From Candidatus Moraniibacteriota bacterium (GTDB lineage Bacteria; Patescibacteriota; Minisyncoccia; Moranbacterales; UBA2206), in NCBI GenBank assembly GCA_023261605.1, contig JAHFOP010000011.1, positions 12,649-23,765 on the forward strand: a DNA stretch of 11,117 nt. The letters run 5' to 3'. The notes beneath the pieces are model-generated. The model was not told the DNA's origin, searched no databases, and saw only the letters and a program-made list of their open reading frames with translations. The position numbers were made by a program, and so were the translations under genes. Shown piece after piece: positions 1 through 7,726 of the stretch (positions are counted from its first letter, which is position 1; every line of letters begins with the position of its first letter).

Positions 1-1
1 A

Positions 2-589
2 GAGTTCGACCTGCTTTATCTTATTCCTTTTGGCAGTGCCTGGGAAAATAGAGGGCGGCTATTTATCGAACCAGCCAAAGTGGGTAAATATCTAAAAGAA
101 GCGCTAGCCTTATCATCCAATCACGATTTGTTCATCTGGACCAATCGTTTGCCGGCAGAATTGCTCGAAGGATATGAACAGTTCATTCAAAATCCGGTAA
201 AATTGCAAAGCGAATTGCACGGCATGCGGAGCCAATTCGAGAGCTATATTAAAAATGGCAATCTGATGAGTTGCTATGGCGAGCGTTGCCAGTATTGTTT
301 CATGCGTGGTTTTTGCACTGATTTGATAACTTTGAAAAAAACTGGTCAACTGGAGTCTAAACCGACTCCGCTATGCCTGCCAAAAATTAAGAAGAAAAAT
401 AAATTATTCAAATTTGACGAGAGGCTTGATATACATAAGTTTTTGGATTTTTACATAAAACATAGATACTTTATAAAAAGTGTAAAATGTCGAAAATGTA
501 AATATGATAAAAATTGTTCTGGGGCACGGATAAATAAAATCCGCGAAAGTGGTTTTAAAATATTGAAACTATTGGAATTGAAACAATAA
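2..589 (+). CDS. Cys-rich C-terminal part of a probable radical SAM enzyme (5' truncated)
   Basis: The frame is open from base 2, so the gene begins upstream of the window; the GTG at 80 is an internal valine, not a start. The visible 195 residues carry no CX3CX2C motif, which would lie in the missing N-terminal part. An early stretch reads IPFGSAWENR, like the late barrel segment of some radical SAM proteins. Two cysteine groups follow: CX4CX2CX5C (about bases 272-316) and, near the end, CX2CX5CSG (about bases 488-523), with one lone Cys between them. The last group resembles the end of a SPASM/twitch domain that binds an auxiliary iron-sulfur cluster, and matches the CX2CX5CAG tail of the next gene. 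Eight bases separate it from that gene, so they are probably co-transcribed. Radical SAM assignment is inferred from the tail and neighbour; substrate unknown. Confidence 0.6.
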   Translation, partial: EFDLLYLIPFGSAWENRGRLFIEPAKVGKYLKEALALSSNHDLFIWTNRLPAELLEGYEQFIQNPVKLQSELHGMRSQFESYIKNGNLMSCYGERCQYCFMRGFCTDLITLKKTGQLESKPTPLCLPKIKKKNKLFKFDERLDIHKFLDFYIKHRYFIKSVKCRKCKYDKNCSGARINKIRESGFKILKLLELKQ

Positions 590-597
590 TAAATTTT

Positions 598-1530
598 ATG
601 GCAAAAATAGGTTATATTCAAGTGATTAGAGATTGCAATCAGAATTGCATCATTTGTTCCAATCCGACCAATGAAAAAACTTTAAGTTTAAAAGAGGCCA
701 AGATAAAGATAGATGAGCTGAAAGCGCAAGGCTATACTGGCGTAATTTTGACCGGTGGTGAGCCAACGCTGTATGTCCAATTGCCCGCACTAATTGCTTA
801 TGCTATCAAGCAGAAAATTTCTCCTCGCATTATAACTAATGGTCAAAAAATTGCGGATAAAAAATATTTGCAAACTTTACACGCGGCCGGGCTTAGACAT
901 TTACATTTGTCTGTTTTTTCGTTGCAAGAAAAAGTGCAAGTCAAGATAGCGCGCTATTCGCCGTCGTTTCAAAATATCAAAAAAGCATTGGATAATCTGA
1001 AAGAAGCGGGAGACATTACCGTAGATATAAATACAGCTATTAGTAAATATAATGCGGATCATCTGTCGAAAACTGTCGCTTGGATCGTACAAAAATATCC
1101 TTTCATCAAACATTTCGTGTTTAATAATCTTGATCCATATATGAATCGTGTTTCAGAAAACCCAGAAGTTGTTCCGAATTTCAATGATTTTGAATTGGAA
1201 TTGCACCGCGCTTTGGAATATCTGGAAAAAAACAACAAAACCTTCCGAGTGGAGCGTGTGCCACTTTGCTATTTGACCGACTTCGAACATGTTTCGACGG
1301 AAACGAGAAAGATTGTCAAAGAAGAAGGCCGCACAGTTTGCTTTTTGGATGATAAGGGGACAATTACCCAAGATGACTGGTTTTATAAGAAAACGGACAC
1401 GTGCCAAAAATGTTCTTTGAAGAAAATTTGCGCTGGCCTTTATGCACAAGGGGGATTCTACAAAGAGAGTGAACTCTATGCCGTATTCATTAATCAGCGA
1501 AAAATAATTGAAAAAATTAAAAAAGACTGA
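598..1530 (+). CDS. Radical SAM enzyme with SPASM/twitch-like C-terminus
   Basis: A 310-residue protein with the radical SAM signature CX3CX2C at C13, C17 and C20, which binds the [4Fe-4S] cluster that cleaves S-adenosylmethionine. The SAM-binding GGEPT motif is at 53-57. A cysteine-rich tail holds C224, C248, then CX2CX5CAG at 269-280, as expected for one auxiliary cluster of the SPASM/twitch kind used by enzymes that modify peptides or proteins (known for the family, inferred here). The order signature, barrel, cysteine tail and the length fit a complete enzyme. ATG at 598 gives the signature at its usual distance from the N-terminus; no clear Shine-Dalgarno precedes it. Its TGA stop shares one base with the ATG of the membrane peptidase downstream, indicating translational coupling. 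The substrate is not identifiable; a peptide or pilin-like protein would fit the neighbour. Confidence 0.88.
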   Translation: MAKIGYIQVIRDCNQNCIICSNPTNEKTLSLKEAKIKIDELKAQGYTGVILTGGEPTLYVQLPALIAYAIKQKISPRIITNGQKIADKKYLQTLHAAGLRHLHLSVFSLQEKVQVKIARYSPSFQNIKKALDNLKEAGDITVDINTAISKYNADHLSKTVAWIVQKYPFIKHFVFNNLDPYMNRVSENPEVVPNFNDFELELHRALEYLEKNNKTFRVERVPLCYLTDFEHVSTETRKIVKEEGRTVCFLDDKGTITQDDWFYKKTDTCQKCSLKKICAGLYAQGGFYKESELYAVFINQRKIIEKIKKD

Positions 1531-2483
1531 TGTTATTCTATTATTTATTTTTGGGGATAATTTTTATTTTGAGCCTGATAATCTGCTGGGAAGATGTCAG
1601 GCATAAAAAAATTAGAAATAATGTTGTGGTAGCTGGATTTATCCTAGGCGCGTTATTATTTATCATCTCTTTTGCGTTCGACTTGGTAAATTTCGATTAT
1701 ATGAAACAAGTAATAGCAAATACCGTGAGTGCTCTGGTGGTGGCTCTTGTGATTTGGAAGGCGGGTTTTTGGCCAGCCGGAGACAGTAAATATTTTGTGC
1801 TGATGGTTTTTCTCTTGCCTCTGCAATATTATAGTAGGACCTATCTCAACTACTTTCCCGCTTTTGTGCTTTTGGTGAATATTTTCATGGTGTTTTTGCT
1901 TTTTTTAATTTGCAAAGCGTTATTCTTGGCTTTGAAAGATTTAATTATATTTTTATTTAAAACCAGTGCAGGAGAAAAAATAAAAAGGCTGAGGGTTTGG
2001 GCAGGCAGTGTTCTACGCAGAAAGTATTCTTTAGCGGGAATAGGAAGGGTTTTACTGAGTATGATTTTTGCGCTAGCTATCTCTTTTATTTTGGGCAAGT
2101 TTTATTTCAAAAGTCATTTCAGCTTATTAACGTTTATCCAGTCGATGATTTTTTTCGGCTTAATGGGTGTGCTAGTAGAATATTATATTAGCAATTTTGT
2201 CGAGGAGTCAATTTTGCCGGTGGCATTGCCCGTCCATTCTAATTTGGCGTTGGAAACCAAACAACTCATTGAAAAGGATAAAATCTTGGCCAGAGAAATG
2301 GGGGAGCTAAGGCCGGACGGATTAGATATACGTCAGGTAGATGTTCTACAAGAATATTCCATAAAAAATAATTTACAAAAACTGTTCATTTACAAAACTA
2401 TTCCTTTTTCGTTGTGGATTTTCATCGGAACTATCGTCACGATTTTTTTGCAAGGTAATATTTTACAAATTTTTAGAAAATAA
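1530..2483 (+). CDS. A24-family prepilin/preflagellin-type membrane aspartyl peptidase
   Basis: A 317-residue polytopic membrane protein. The two catalytic aspartates of the A24 family are visible: D22 in CWEDVRHKKIRN after the first membrane segment, and D85 in WPAGDSK (the GxGD-type motif, here with Ala-Gly-Asp). Hydrophobic segments lie near 2-19, 31-52, 64-80, 87-100, 108-137, 170-188, 197-216 and 291-308. The N-terminal Cys-rich methylase domain of PilD is absent, so it resembles stand-alone peptidases such as TadV/CpaA or archaeal FlaK. The soluble-looking stretch 222-285 followed by a last membrane helix is longer than in minimal A24 enzymes and recalls the C-terminal extension of archaeal A24 peptidases (tentative). 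No pilin gene is in the window. It starts on the TGATG overlap with the radical SAM gene, so the pair is probably coupled in function. Confidence 0.82.
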   Translation: MLFYYLFLGIIFILSLIICWEDVRHKKIRNNVVVAGFILGALLFIISFAFDLVNFDYMKQVIANTVSALVVALVIWKAGFWPAGDSKYFVLMVFLLPLQYYSRTYLNYFPAFVLLVNIFMVFLLFLICKALFLALKDLIIFLFKTSAGEKIKRLRVWAGSVLRRKYSLAGIGRVLLSMIFALAISFILGKFYFKSHFSLLTFIQSMIFFGLMGVLVEYYISNFVEESILPVALPVHSNLALETKQLIEKDKILAREMGELRPDGLDIRQVDVLQEYSIKNNLQKLFIYKTIPFSLWIFIGTIVTIFLQGNILQIFRK

Positions 2484-2484
2484 A

Positions 2485-2515
2485 AAGCCCATCGAGTCTC
2501 TAGGTCGATGGGTTT
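2485..2515. terminator. Bidirectional hairpin terminator between convergent genes
   Basis: A perfect 8-bp inverted repeat, CCCATCGA (2488-2495) and TCGATGGG (2505-2512), with a 9-base loop, extends outward by one G-T and two A-T pairs. Read on the minus strand it is followed by a strong T tract (CTTTTTATTTT), giving a typical intrinsic terminator for the hydrolase gene. On the plus strand the T run is short, so it is weaker for the radical SAM/peptidase operon, which ends two bases before it. Confidence 0.85.
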
Positions 2516-2521
2516 ATGCTG

Positions 2522-3374
2522 CTAATTCTGCGAAAGCAGTTTTTGATCTTCGGAAAACAATAACTTTTTTATTTTATCCGCCACCTCTCTTCTGATAAGA
2601 ATGTCGGTGTGTGGATCTTTGTCGCCGTTTCTAGGCAACTCAACCGCGTGAGCCCTTATTACATGGAAATTACTTTTAATTATTTCCGGGCTTTTTTCAT
2701 TTGGAATGAATTCATCTCCTTCTTCGAAGAAAATCGATACGTGTTTCACTCTCCTTTCAAAGAGCGAGAACTTTGAAATTAATTTTGGTATGATCGGGCC
2801 GTTTGGATCTTCTGAAATAGCTATATTTCTGAAATCCTTAATCGGAGAAATCATCCACATCCAGAATTGATAGAATGGTTCGCTTTTATTAAGCGCTCCT
2901 TCTACTCCGAATATAACTGGCGACAAGAGTAGGTTCGCTTTTATTAAGCGCTCCTTCTACTCCGAATATAACTGGCGACAAGAGTACTATTGTGGTATTC
3001 TTAAAATTATCACCGTCATCTTTTTGAATAGCTGCCACAACTACACAGCATCCATAGCTATGAGCCACTATGATTATTGTGTTATTTGGATGGCCCTCTC
3101 TGAATTCAATGAAGGCTTTCAGGAGCTCTTCACTATTTGTATCGGTTCCGTCTAAATAATCATATTGGAACTGAATAAAAGTTGTGTTTATTCCTGGGAT
3201 TGCATTGTGCTCATTGCCATCTCCGGCTCCATGTACAAAAAAAACTATTGGGTCGGTGTTGCTACCATTGCTTATCATGTGTGAGGGTAGCACAGGGTTA
3301 TCGTGAAAGTTGGCGCAGCCGTTAAGCAGTAGGACTGCGAAAAACAACACCATGAGAGATTTAATCTGAGTCAT
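2522..3374 (-). pseudogene. Alpha/beta-hydrolase-fold lipoprotein, frameshifted by a 55-bp tandem duplication
   Basis: Two overlapping minus-strand frames (3374 to 2889, and up to 2926 down to 2522) share the same segment (SPVIFGVEGALNKSEP) because of a 55-bp duplication. Deleting one copy leaves 798 bases, a single 265-residue frame. That protein begins with a lipoprotein signal (hydrophobic 7-17, lipobox LNGC with C20), then VHGAGDG at 47-53 (oxyanion-type loop), AHSYG at 104-108 with nucleophile S106, EEGDEF around D202, and PHTD with H237: a plausible Ser-Asp-His triad in canonical order. It would be a surface- or membrane-anchored esterase or lipase-like enzyme; substrate unknown. ATG at 3374 is preferred over an in-frame ATG at 3467 because AGGAGG lies 10 bases upstream and the signal peptide starts there. 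As written, the product stops after S106 but before the Asp and His, so it would be inactive. Confidence 0.8.
2877..2986. repeat. Exact 55-bp direct tandem duplication
   Basis: Bases 2877-2931 and 2932-2986 are identical, beginning GGTTCGCTTTTATTAAGCGC and ending GACAAGAGTA. The unit is not a multiple of three and shifts the hydrolase frame. No microhomology is visible at the outer edges (GAAT before copy one, CTAT after copy two). Fifty-five is also a common assembly k-mer length, so an artefact is possible. Confidence 0.97.
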
Positions 3375-3479
3375 TTGTTTCGAGCCTCCTGCTCTAGTAT
3401 TAGGTTTTAAAAGAAAAGGTTTATTACTATGATAATAGCATGCTATCTCACAGTAACCTACAAGCATAGCACCTCTTGA
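3375..3479 (-). promoter_or_regulatory. Intergenic region with a 12-bp palindrome, possible promoter/operator of the hydrolase
   Basis: The 105 bases between the carboxylase stop and the hydrolase start contain a perfect palindrome, ATAGCATGCTAT, at 3435-3446, and a nearby GCATAGC (3464-3470) that repeats part of it. Minus-strand AT-rich hexamers overlap the palindrome (TATTAT, or TTACTG with TATCAT 16 bases away), so a repressor-controlled promoter is possible but weakly supported. No convincing terminator was found after the carboxylase gene, so read-through from the biotin operon is also possible. Confidence 0.3.
3385..3390 (-). promoter_or_regulatory. Strong Shine-Dalgarno of the lipoprotein hydrolase gene
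   Basis: On the minus strand AGGAGG lies 10 bases before the ATG at 3374 and decides that start. No other gene in this window has a comparable ribosome binding site, which sets the hydrolase apart from its neighbours. Confidence 0.75.
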
Positions 3480-6401
3480 CTATTTTGTCAATAGATTACG
3501 CTTGATTTTCTCCTGCCTCTGGAGGCGTTTCACTAGAAGCTCTTTTTTGCTGAGGGCAGTTAACTGGTTTAAACTTTTCACAATAAAATTTTTGATATTT
3601 TCCGCCAGGATTTTTTTGTTAGAAGAATGGGGAATGATTTCGTCGATGAGTCCGTAGTGAAACTGGCCTTTAGCTGTGGCGTCTTGTAACATATCTAAAA
3701 GTTTTTTTTGTGCATGACTAGTGAGATGATCATTTCCGCTCAGGATGGTGCCTTGCACGCGGATGTCGGAAACCATTTTGAGGCTGCGTTCTAGTGCTGC
3801 CGCGGCATCAGCCAAGTTTACGAAAGGCAAACCACCGCCACTGCCACAAAGACCGAGATTGATACTTATAATCGGCACGGACAATTTTGTTTGTTCCAGG
3901 AGGGCTTGTGAAATTTCATGGCTCACGCCGGCATATTCTGAATCCAGAGAGGCATCAGCGCCATTAGTGTCTCCCAAAAGGATGATGGGCACATCCAATT
4001 TTTCAGCCAGTTGCATTTTGCGTCGCATCCACTTGAAATCTTTAGCGCTCGGACTTAATATATTTCCATTTTTTCCAATACTTTGTTGCCCGATAATCAT
4101 GACTCTATGTTTACCAATGCGCGCCAGAGCACCCATGATTGGCAAATAGACTAGATTATCAGGCGAAGCAAAATTACTAAGTGGTTTTATGTCGCTAAAA
4201 ATGCCTGTTTTAGGATTTATGATATCTGCAAATCTTAATCTTTTAGGATTGTTCAAATATTTCAAGCAGGCACTGACGGACATGGATTTTGTTTTTTGGG
4301 GAGCCAATGGTATTTTTTTTTGGGACAACTTTTCAATCTCACTTTTATCGCAGACAAACCTGCATAGTCCGAAGGCGCTTTCGCAAGCAGAATATAAATC
4401 GGGGAAAAGTTCGTCGATATTCCTAGCAGTGTAATGCTCTTGGGCGCCTTGGGCGCCGAGTGGTAATGTTTCTCCATCGGACATAATTGCTGCCAAAAAT
4501 TTCGGTCCGGTCAGGCCGATTTTGGCTGTGGCTGTGGCGATTTTTATGTCGGCCAGTCCTGTGAGGCTGGCGTTCAAGCCGCCAAAATTTTCTTGGTCAA
4601 AAATATTTATGAAAAAAGGTCGGCCATTTTTTTCATAAGCGTGCAGAATATATTGCATCATGGCGAGTGCCAAAGTGTTTTCTTGTTGACGGGCGCCGCC
4701 ACTGCGGGTACTCATCACTAGTGGTAGCTTTTTTTTGCGTGCTAGCGCGAAACATTTTTCCAAAGCTAGCGTTTCATCCACGCCCAAAGTTCCGCCGAAG
4801 TAGGAGAAGTCCCACCACGCAAAAATGACAGGCAATTTATCGCGGTGAAAAATTCCAAAACGAAAAGCGGTTTTTTGGGGAGAATCAGCATGTTTCGAAT
4901 TAAGTTCAGCCAGATAATTTCTTTGCACACCATTTCTGGAATATTTTAAAGTATTGATCAATTTTTGCGGGTTGATTTTTTCAGTAGAAATAACTTCTTG
5001 AAAAATTCCGGTGGCGAGAAATTTTCTTTTATCATCCTGAAGATAGCTCAAATGTTTTTGCCAAGCGCTTTCAATGAAATCTTGCGTTAGGGTTTTGTTT
5101 TTAAATTCTTTTTGTGCCAAGAGCCAAAGCAAAAGATCTTTATTGGTAGTAACGCCGTTTATTTGTAGGGCCTGCAAAGCTTGTTTCAATTTTTGCAAAG
5201 CTGATGCCCTGTTTCGTGCCGAACTGACAACTTTCAAAAGCAGTGGATCATAAAAATTTGAGATAACATCGCCGACTTGATAGCCAGTATGATAAGTGAT
5301 GCTATTGATTTTCGCAGTCTTGAAAAGATTTATCATTCCAACGCTTTGTGCGAAATGATCATATGGATCTCTAGCATAAACTCTGGCTTCAATCGCATAT
5401 TTTTTTTCAGTCGAATATTCTTTGCGTAAAGCTGTCCCATCATCTTGAGCTAGGGTGAATTGGGTGGCCACCAGATCGATGTCAAACAACTCTTCCGTGA
5501 CAGGGGATTCAACTTGGATGCGCGGATTTATTTCTAGAAAATAGAACTTGTTTTCTTTTGGAGCATAAACGAATTCAGCCGTGCCAAGTCCGCGATATTT
5601 CAAATCTAATAAAAGGGGCGTGAGTCTGTTTTCCAATGTAGCTAGTTGACTTTTTTCTATGTTTGCCGGACCTTCTTCGAGTATTTTTTGAAACTTGATC
5701 TGGCAGCTGCAGTCCCGAGTTCCAAGATATTTCACTTGGCATCCGTTGGCTACGAATTGCAATTCAATGTGGCGACCGGAAACATATTTTTCCGCATAAT
5801 AATTTTTTGTTCGCGTGTCTATTTTTGTCAAATTGTTCTCCAAATCACGCGCGTCAGATATGATATTGTTGCCTCGACCGCCACCAGAGGCAAAAGTTTT
5901 CATCATGAAGGGGAAAGTTATTTTTCCATTCTGACAATTTTTCAATAATTGTTTTTTGGAGATGATCAAAAAAGCGTCAAAAACATCTAGATTGTATTTT
6001 TTGGCCAATTCTCGAGTGGCGTATCTATGGCTGAAAAGCTTAATAACATTGGTACTTGGGCCAATCCAAAGCAGGCCGGCGCGGGTGATTTTTTCGACCG
6101 CCACATGATTTTCTGATAGGATATTGTATCCTGGATAGACGGCGTCACATTTCCAGAGTTGCGCGGTAGCAATTATTTTCGTCACATTACCATAGCTGTC
6201 ATGCAAATCTTCACCGAGATAGCTGAGGCCACTCTTTTGGTTTGTGGCACAGTACGCCCTGGCTTTTTTGACTAGCACGGAAGTGCTATCTGAGCCAGAA
6301 AAGCCGACGACAAAATTAATCTTCATTTTCACGCATATTTCCAAGGCGCGCAGTCCCATTTCATTTCTTTCTATGATTAGTACTTTTTTTATTTTGCGCA
6401 T
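3480..6401 (-). CDS. Fused biotin carboxylase-carboxyltransferase of acetyl/acyl-CoA carboxylase
   Basis: A 973-residue fusion expected to carboxylate carrier-bound biotin with ATP and bicarbonate and pass the carboxyl group to acetyl-CoA or another acyl-CoA. Residues 1-450 are AccC-like: YPGYNILSEN (89-98), ASGGGRG loop (171-177) with K168, EKY with E204, H211, TRDCS..FQK with K239, E276, and LEINPRIQVESPVTE (289-303), which keeps the catalytic E290, N292, R294, Q296 and E298; R340 matches E. coli R338. Residues about 490-685 are AccD-like without the zinc ribbon, with SGGARQQE (567-574) and FGGLNAS (606-612). Residues about 750-945 are AccA-like, with DTNGA (811-815) and CGSGGGLP (852-859). 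No biotinyl domain is inside; it is supplied by the gene 5 bases upstream. Usual bacterial ACC has these parts on separate chains. Odd changes: R126 for Lys116, F237 for His236, S299 for His297 (E. coli numbering, aligned by eye). Acyl-CoA choice unproven. Confidence 0.9.
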   Translation of the reverse strand: MRKIKKVLIIERNEMGLRALEICVKMKINFVVGFSGSDSTSVLVKKARAYCATNQKSGLSYLGEDLHDSYGNVTKIIATAQLWKCDAVYPGYNILSENHVAVEKITRAGLLWIGPSTNVIKLFSHRYATRELAKKYNLDVFDAFLIISKKQLLKNCQNGKITFPFMMKTFASGGGRGNNIISDARDLENNLTKIDTRTKNYYAEKYVSGRHIELQFVANGCQVKYLGTRDCSCQIKFQKILEEGPANIEKSQLATLENRLTPLLLDLKYRGLGTAEFVYAPKENKFYFLEINPRIQVESPVTEELFDIDLVATQFTLAQDDGTALRKEYSTEKKYAIEARVYARDPYDHFAQSVGMINLFKTAKINSITYHTGYQVGDVISNFYDPLLLKVVSSARNRASALQKLKQALQALQINGVTTNKDLLLWLLAQKEFKNKTLTQDFIESAWQKHLSYLQDDKRKFLATGIFQEVISTEKINPQKLINTLKYSRNGVQRNYLAELNSKHADSPQKTAFRFGIFHRDKLPVIFAWWDFSYFGGTLGVDETLALEKCFALARKKKLPLVMSTRSGGARQQENTLALAMMQYILHAYEKNGRPFFINIFDQENFGGLNASLTGLADIKIATATAKIGLTGPKFLAAIMSDGETLPLGAQGAQEHYTARNIDELFPDLYSACESAFGLCRFVCDKSEIEKLSQKKIPLAPQKTKSMSVSACLKYLNNPKRLRFADIINPKTGIFSDIKPLSNFASPDNLVYLPIMGALARIGKHRVMIIGQQSIGKNGNILSPSAKDFKWMRRKMQLAEKLDVPIILLGDTNGADASLDSEYAGVSHEISQALLEQTKLSVPIISINLGLCGSGGGLPFVNLADAAAALERSLKMVSDIRVQGTILSGNDHLTSHAQKKLLDMLQDATAKGQFHYGLIDEIIPHSSNKKILAENIKNFIVKSLNQLTALSKKELLVKRLQRQEKIKRNLLTK

Positions 6402-6406
6402 AAAAT

Positions 6407-6919
6407 TCAGGCGTCTAAATGGAATAATATAGTTTTACTTTTTCTAATGGGAAGGCCATGCTCTAAATTGGCATTTTCATCGGGGAAATAAATATGGCCA
6501 CTTTCTGGCGCGCTCAAAAGGAATTGTTCATTTTTGTTCACGAAGATGATTCCCAGTGGAGTACCGGCTTTGATTTTTTGACCGTTTTTGACGTAGGGTT
6601 TTTTCTTCAGGTGTGGGATACGATAAAAATAGCCATTCCAGTTGGAATAATATGGTGTGCCAATGATTGTTTTTGTTTTCAGCGCGTCTTTCACAAAAAC
6701 TTTGATTTTTCCTGCGCCATCTTGATTCAAAAAAGACAGCCTGATTTCATTTTTTCCGATCGTAATGACCAATTCGGCTGATTTTAAGGCATGTGATTTA
6801 ATGCTATTGGCAACTGACTCTACTAATTTTTTATACCGCGGATATTTTTTGATAGTAGTTTCCAAAGACGTATCATTGGTTGGATTTTTTCCTCGAATCA
6901 ACTTGTAGCTGTTGTCCAT
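6407..6919 (-). CDS. accB: Biotin carboxyl carrier protein (AccB-like) with atypical NKN motif
   Basis: A 170-residue carrier that should hold biotin and shuttle carboxyl groups between the two halves of the fused carboxylase. Residues 31-64 resemble the N-terminal segment of E. coli AccB (KKLVESVANS, later KNEIRLSF). Residues 87-170 fit the biotinyl domain: IGTPYYS at the start, VKNGQKIKAGTPLGII (110-125), then the modification site and GHIYFPD. The acceptor is predicted to be K129, but the near-universal (A/V)MKM reads VNKN (127-130). The flanking methionines are replaced by asparagines. Position 5 bases before the carboxylase gene and 4 bases after the biotin ligase gene makes the role nearly certain despite the unusual motif. 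ATG at 6919 has no Shine-Dalgarno, consistent with translational coupling in a tight operon. Confidence 0.85.
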   Translation of the reverse strand: MDNSYKLIRGKNPTNDTSLETTIKKYPRYKKLVESVANSIKSHALKSAELVITIGKNEIRLSFLNQDGAGKIKVFVKDALKTKTIIGTPYYSNWNGYFYRIPHLKKKPYVKNGQKIKAGTPLGIIFVNKNEQFLLSAPESGHIYFPDENANLEHGLPIRKSKTILFHLDA

Positions 6920-6923
6920 ATGT

Positions 6924-7706
6924 TTAGTTATTTATAATGATGCTTCCCGGTAAATAGTCGCCAAGCTTGATTTTTATAGTTCTACCCTGAGCTTTTATTG
7001 TTAGTCCTCCGCCAAGCGGTGTTGATTTGACTTCCCCTGAGACTTGTCGGACATCATCTTGGAGGAGTTGAATATTTCTACCTATCAGCGATGACTTATT
7101 CGTCCAGAGCTTAGTATAGCTAGCGCAATCATTATTTTTCCATTTTTTTTCAAAGCTTTTTTTGTCTTTTTTCCAGCCGGCTAAAATATCTCCAATTAGG
7201 TTGGCTCGATCCAGCTCTTTTTCTGAGAGACTTTGCAAAAATGACGAATTTTTCACATGACTGTCGCGCACATTCAAACCGAGGCTGATCAGCGTTGCAT
7301 CTTTCCTGCTGGCACAATCAGTCAAAACTCCGCCTAATTTTTTGTCATCAATGACCAGATCATTGGGCCATTTGATTTTTATATTTTTATTTTTTGTTAT
7401 TCGGCCGAGAGTTAGGCAACAGGACAACACAAATAGCTGCGCCAATAGTGCGGGTGTTATTTTTTTGAAAAAATAATCATTTTCAATTATGGTCATTAAA
7501 ATTGACCCGCCTTTTTTGTCGTGCCAAGTGTGGCCATATCTGCCCACTCCTCTTGTTTGATGAGCAGCGATGATTGCGCAAGGAATGTTCTTGTTGTTTA
7601 TTCCGGCCGCCAGATCAATCGTACTGGGTACATTTTTTTTGTAAACCAAAAAATAGCCAAGACGCGATAATTTAAGCTGCAGATTTTTCTCGAGACTGGA
7701 CTCCAT
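6924..7706 (-). CDS. birA: Biotin--[acetyl-CoA-carboxylase] ligase, no DNA-binding domain
   Basis: A 260-residue biotin protein ligase that activates biotin with ATP and attaches it to the carrier lysine. The biotinyl-AMP loop is TRGVGRYGHTW (51-61, GxGxxG type), followed by GGSI; KWPNDLVIDDKKLGGVL lies at 112-128 with the catalytic-type K123, and GLNV at 143-146. A small SH3-like C-terminal domain occupies about 208-257. The protein starts directly with the catalytic domain, so the helix-turn-helix that makes E. coli BirA a repressor is missing and it should be an enzyme only. It is the first gene of the biotin operon, directly followed by its likely sole substrate, which may explain tolerance of the NKN target motif. 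ATG at 7706 lies about a dozen bases from the predicted transcription start and lacks a Shine-Dalgarno. Confidence 0.93.
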   Translation of the reverse strand: MESSLEKNLQLKLSRLGYFLVYKKNVPSTIDLAAGINNKNIPCAIIAAHQTRGVGRYGHTWHDKKGGSILMTIIENDYFFKKITPALLAQLFVLSCCLTLGRITKNKNIKIKWPNDLVIDDKKLGGVLTDCASRKDATLISLGLNVRDSHVKNSSFLQSLSEKELDRANLIGDILAGWKKDKKSFEKKWKNNDCASYTKLWTNKSSLIGRNIQLLQDDVRQVSGEVKSTPLGGGLTIKAQGRTIKIKLGDYLPGSIIINN

Positions 7707-7726
7707 AAAATAGCTTTATTATTATA

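Noticed and set aside
80..589. A 169-residue gene starting at GTG 80
   Set aside because: The same frame is open back to base 2 with coherent protein sequence (IPFGSAWENR), so GTG is an internal Val and the gene is truncated by the window edge.
1528..1530. TGA as a recoded sense codon
   Set aside because: The downstream A24 peptidase begins with its own ATG overlapping this TGA, and the radical SAM protein is complete, so TGA acts as a stop.
3375..3467. Upstream ATG at 3467 as the hydrolase start
   Set aside because: It would put about 31 unlikely residues before the lipoprotein signal, and the AGGAGG and signal peptide both point to ATG 3374.
3745..4149. Plus-strand 134-residue frame opposite the carboxyltransferase
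   Set aside because: It lies fully antisense to conserved AccA-like motifs and shows no family features; a shadow frame.
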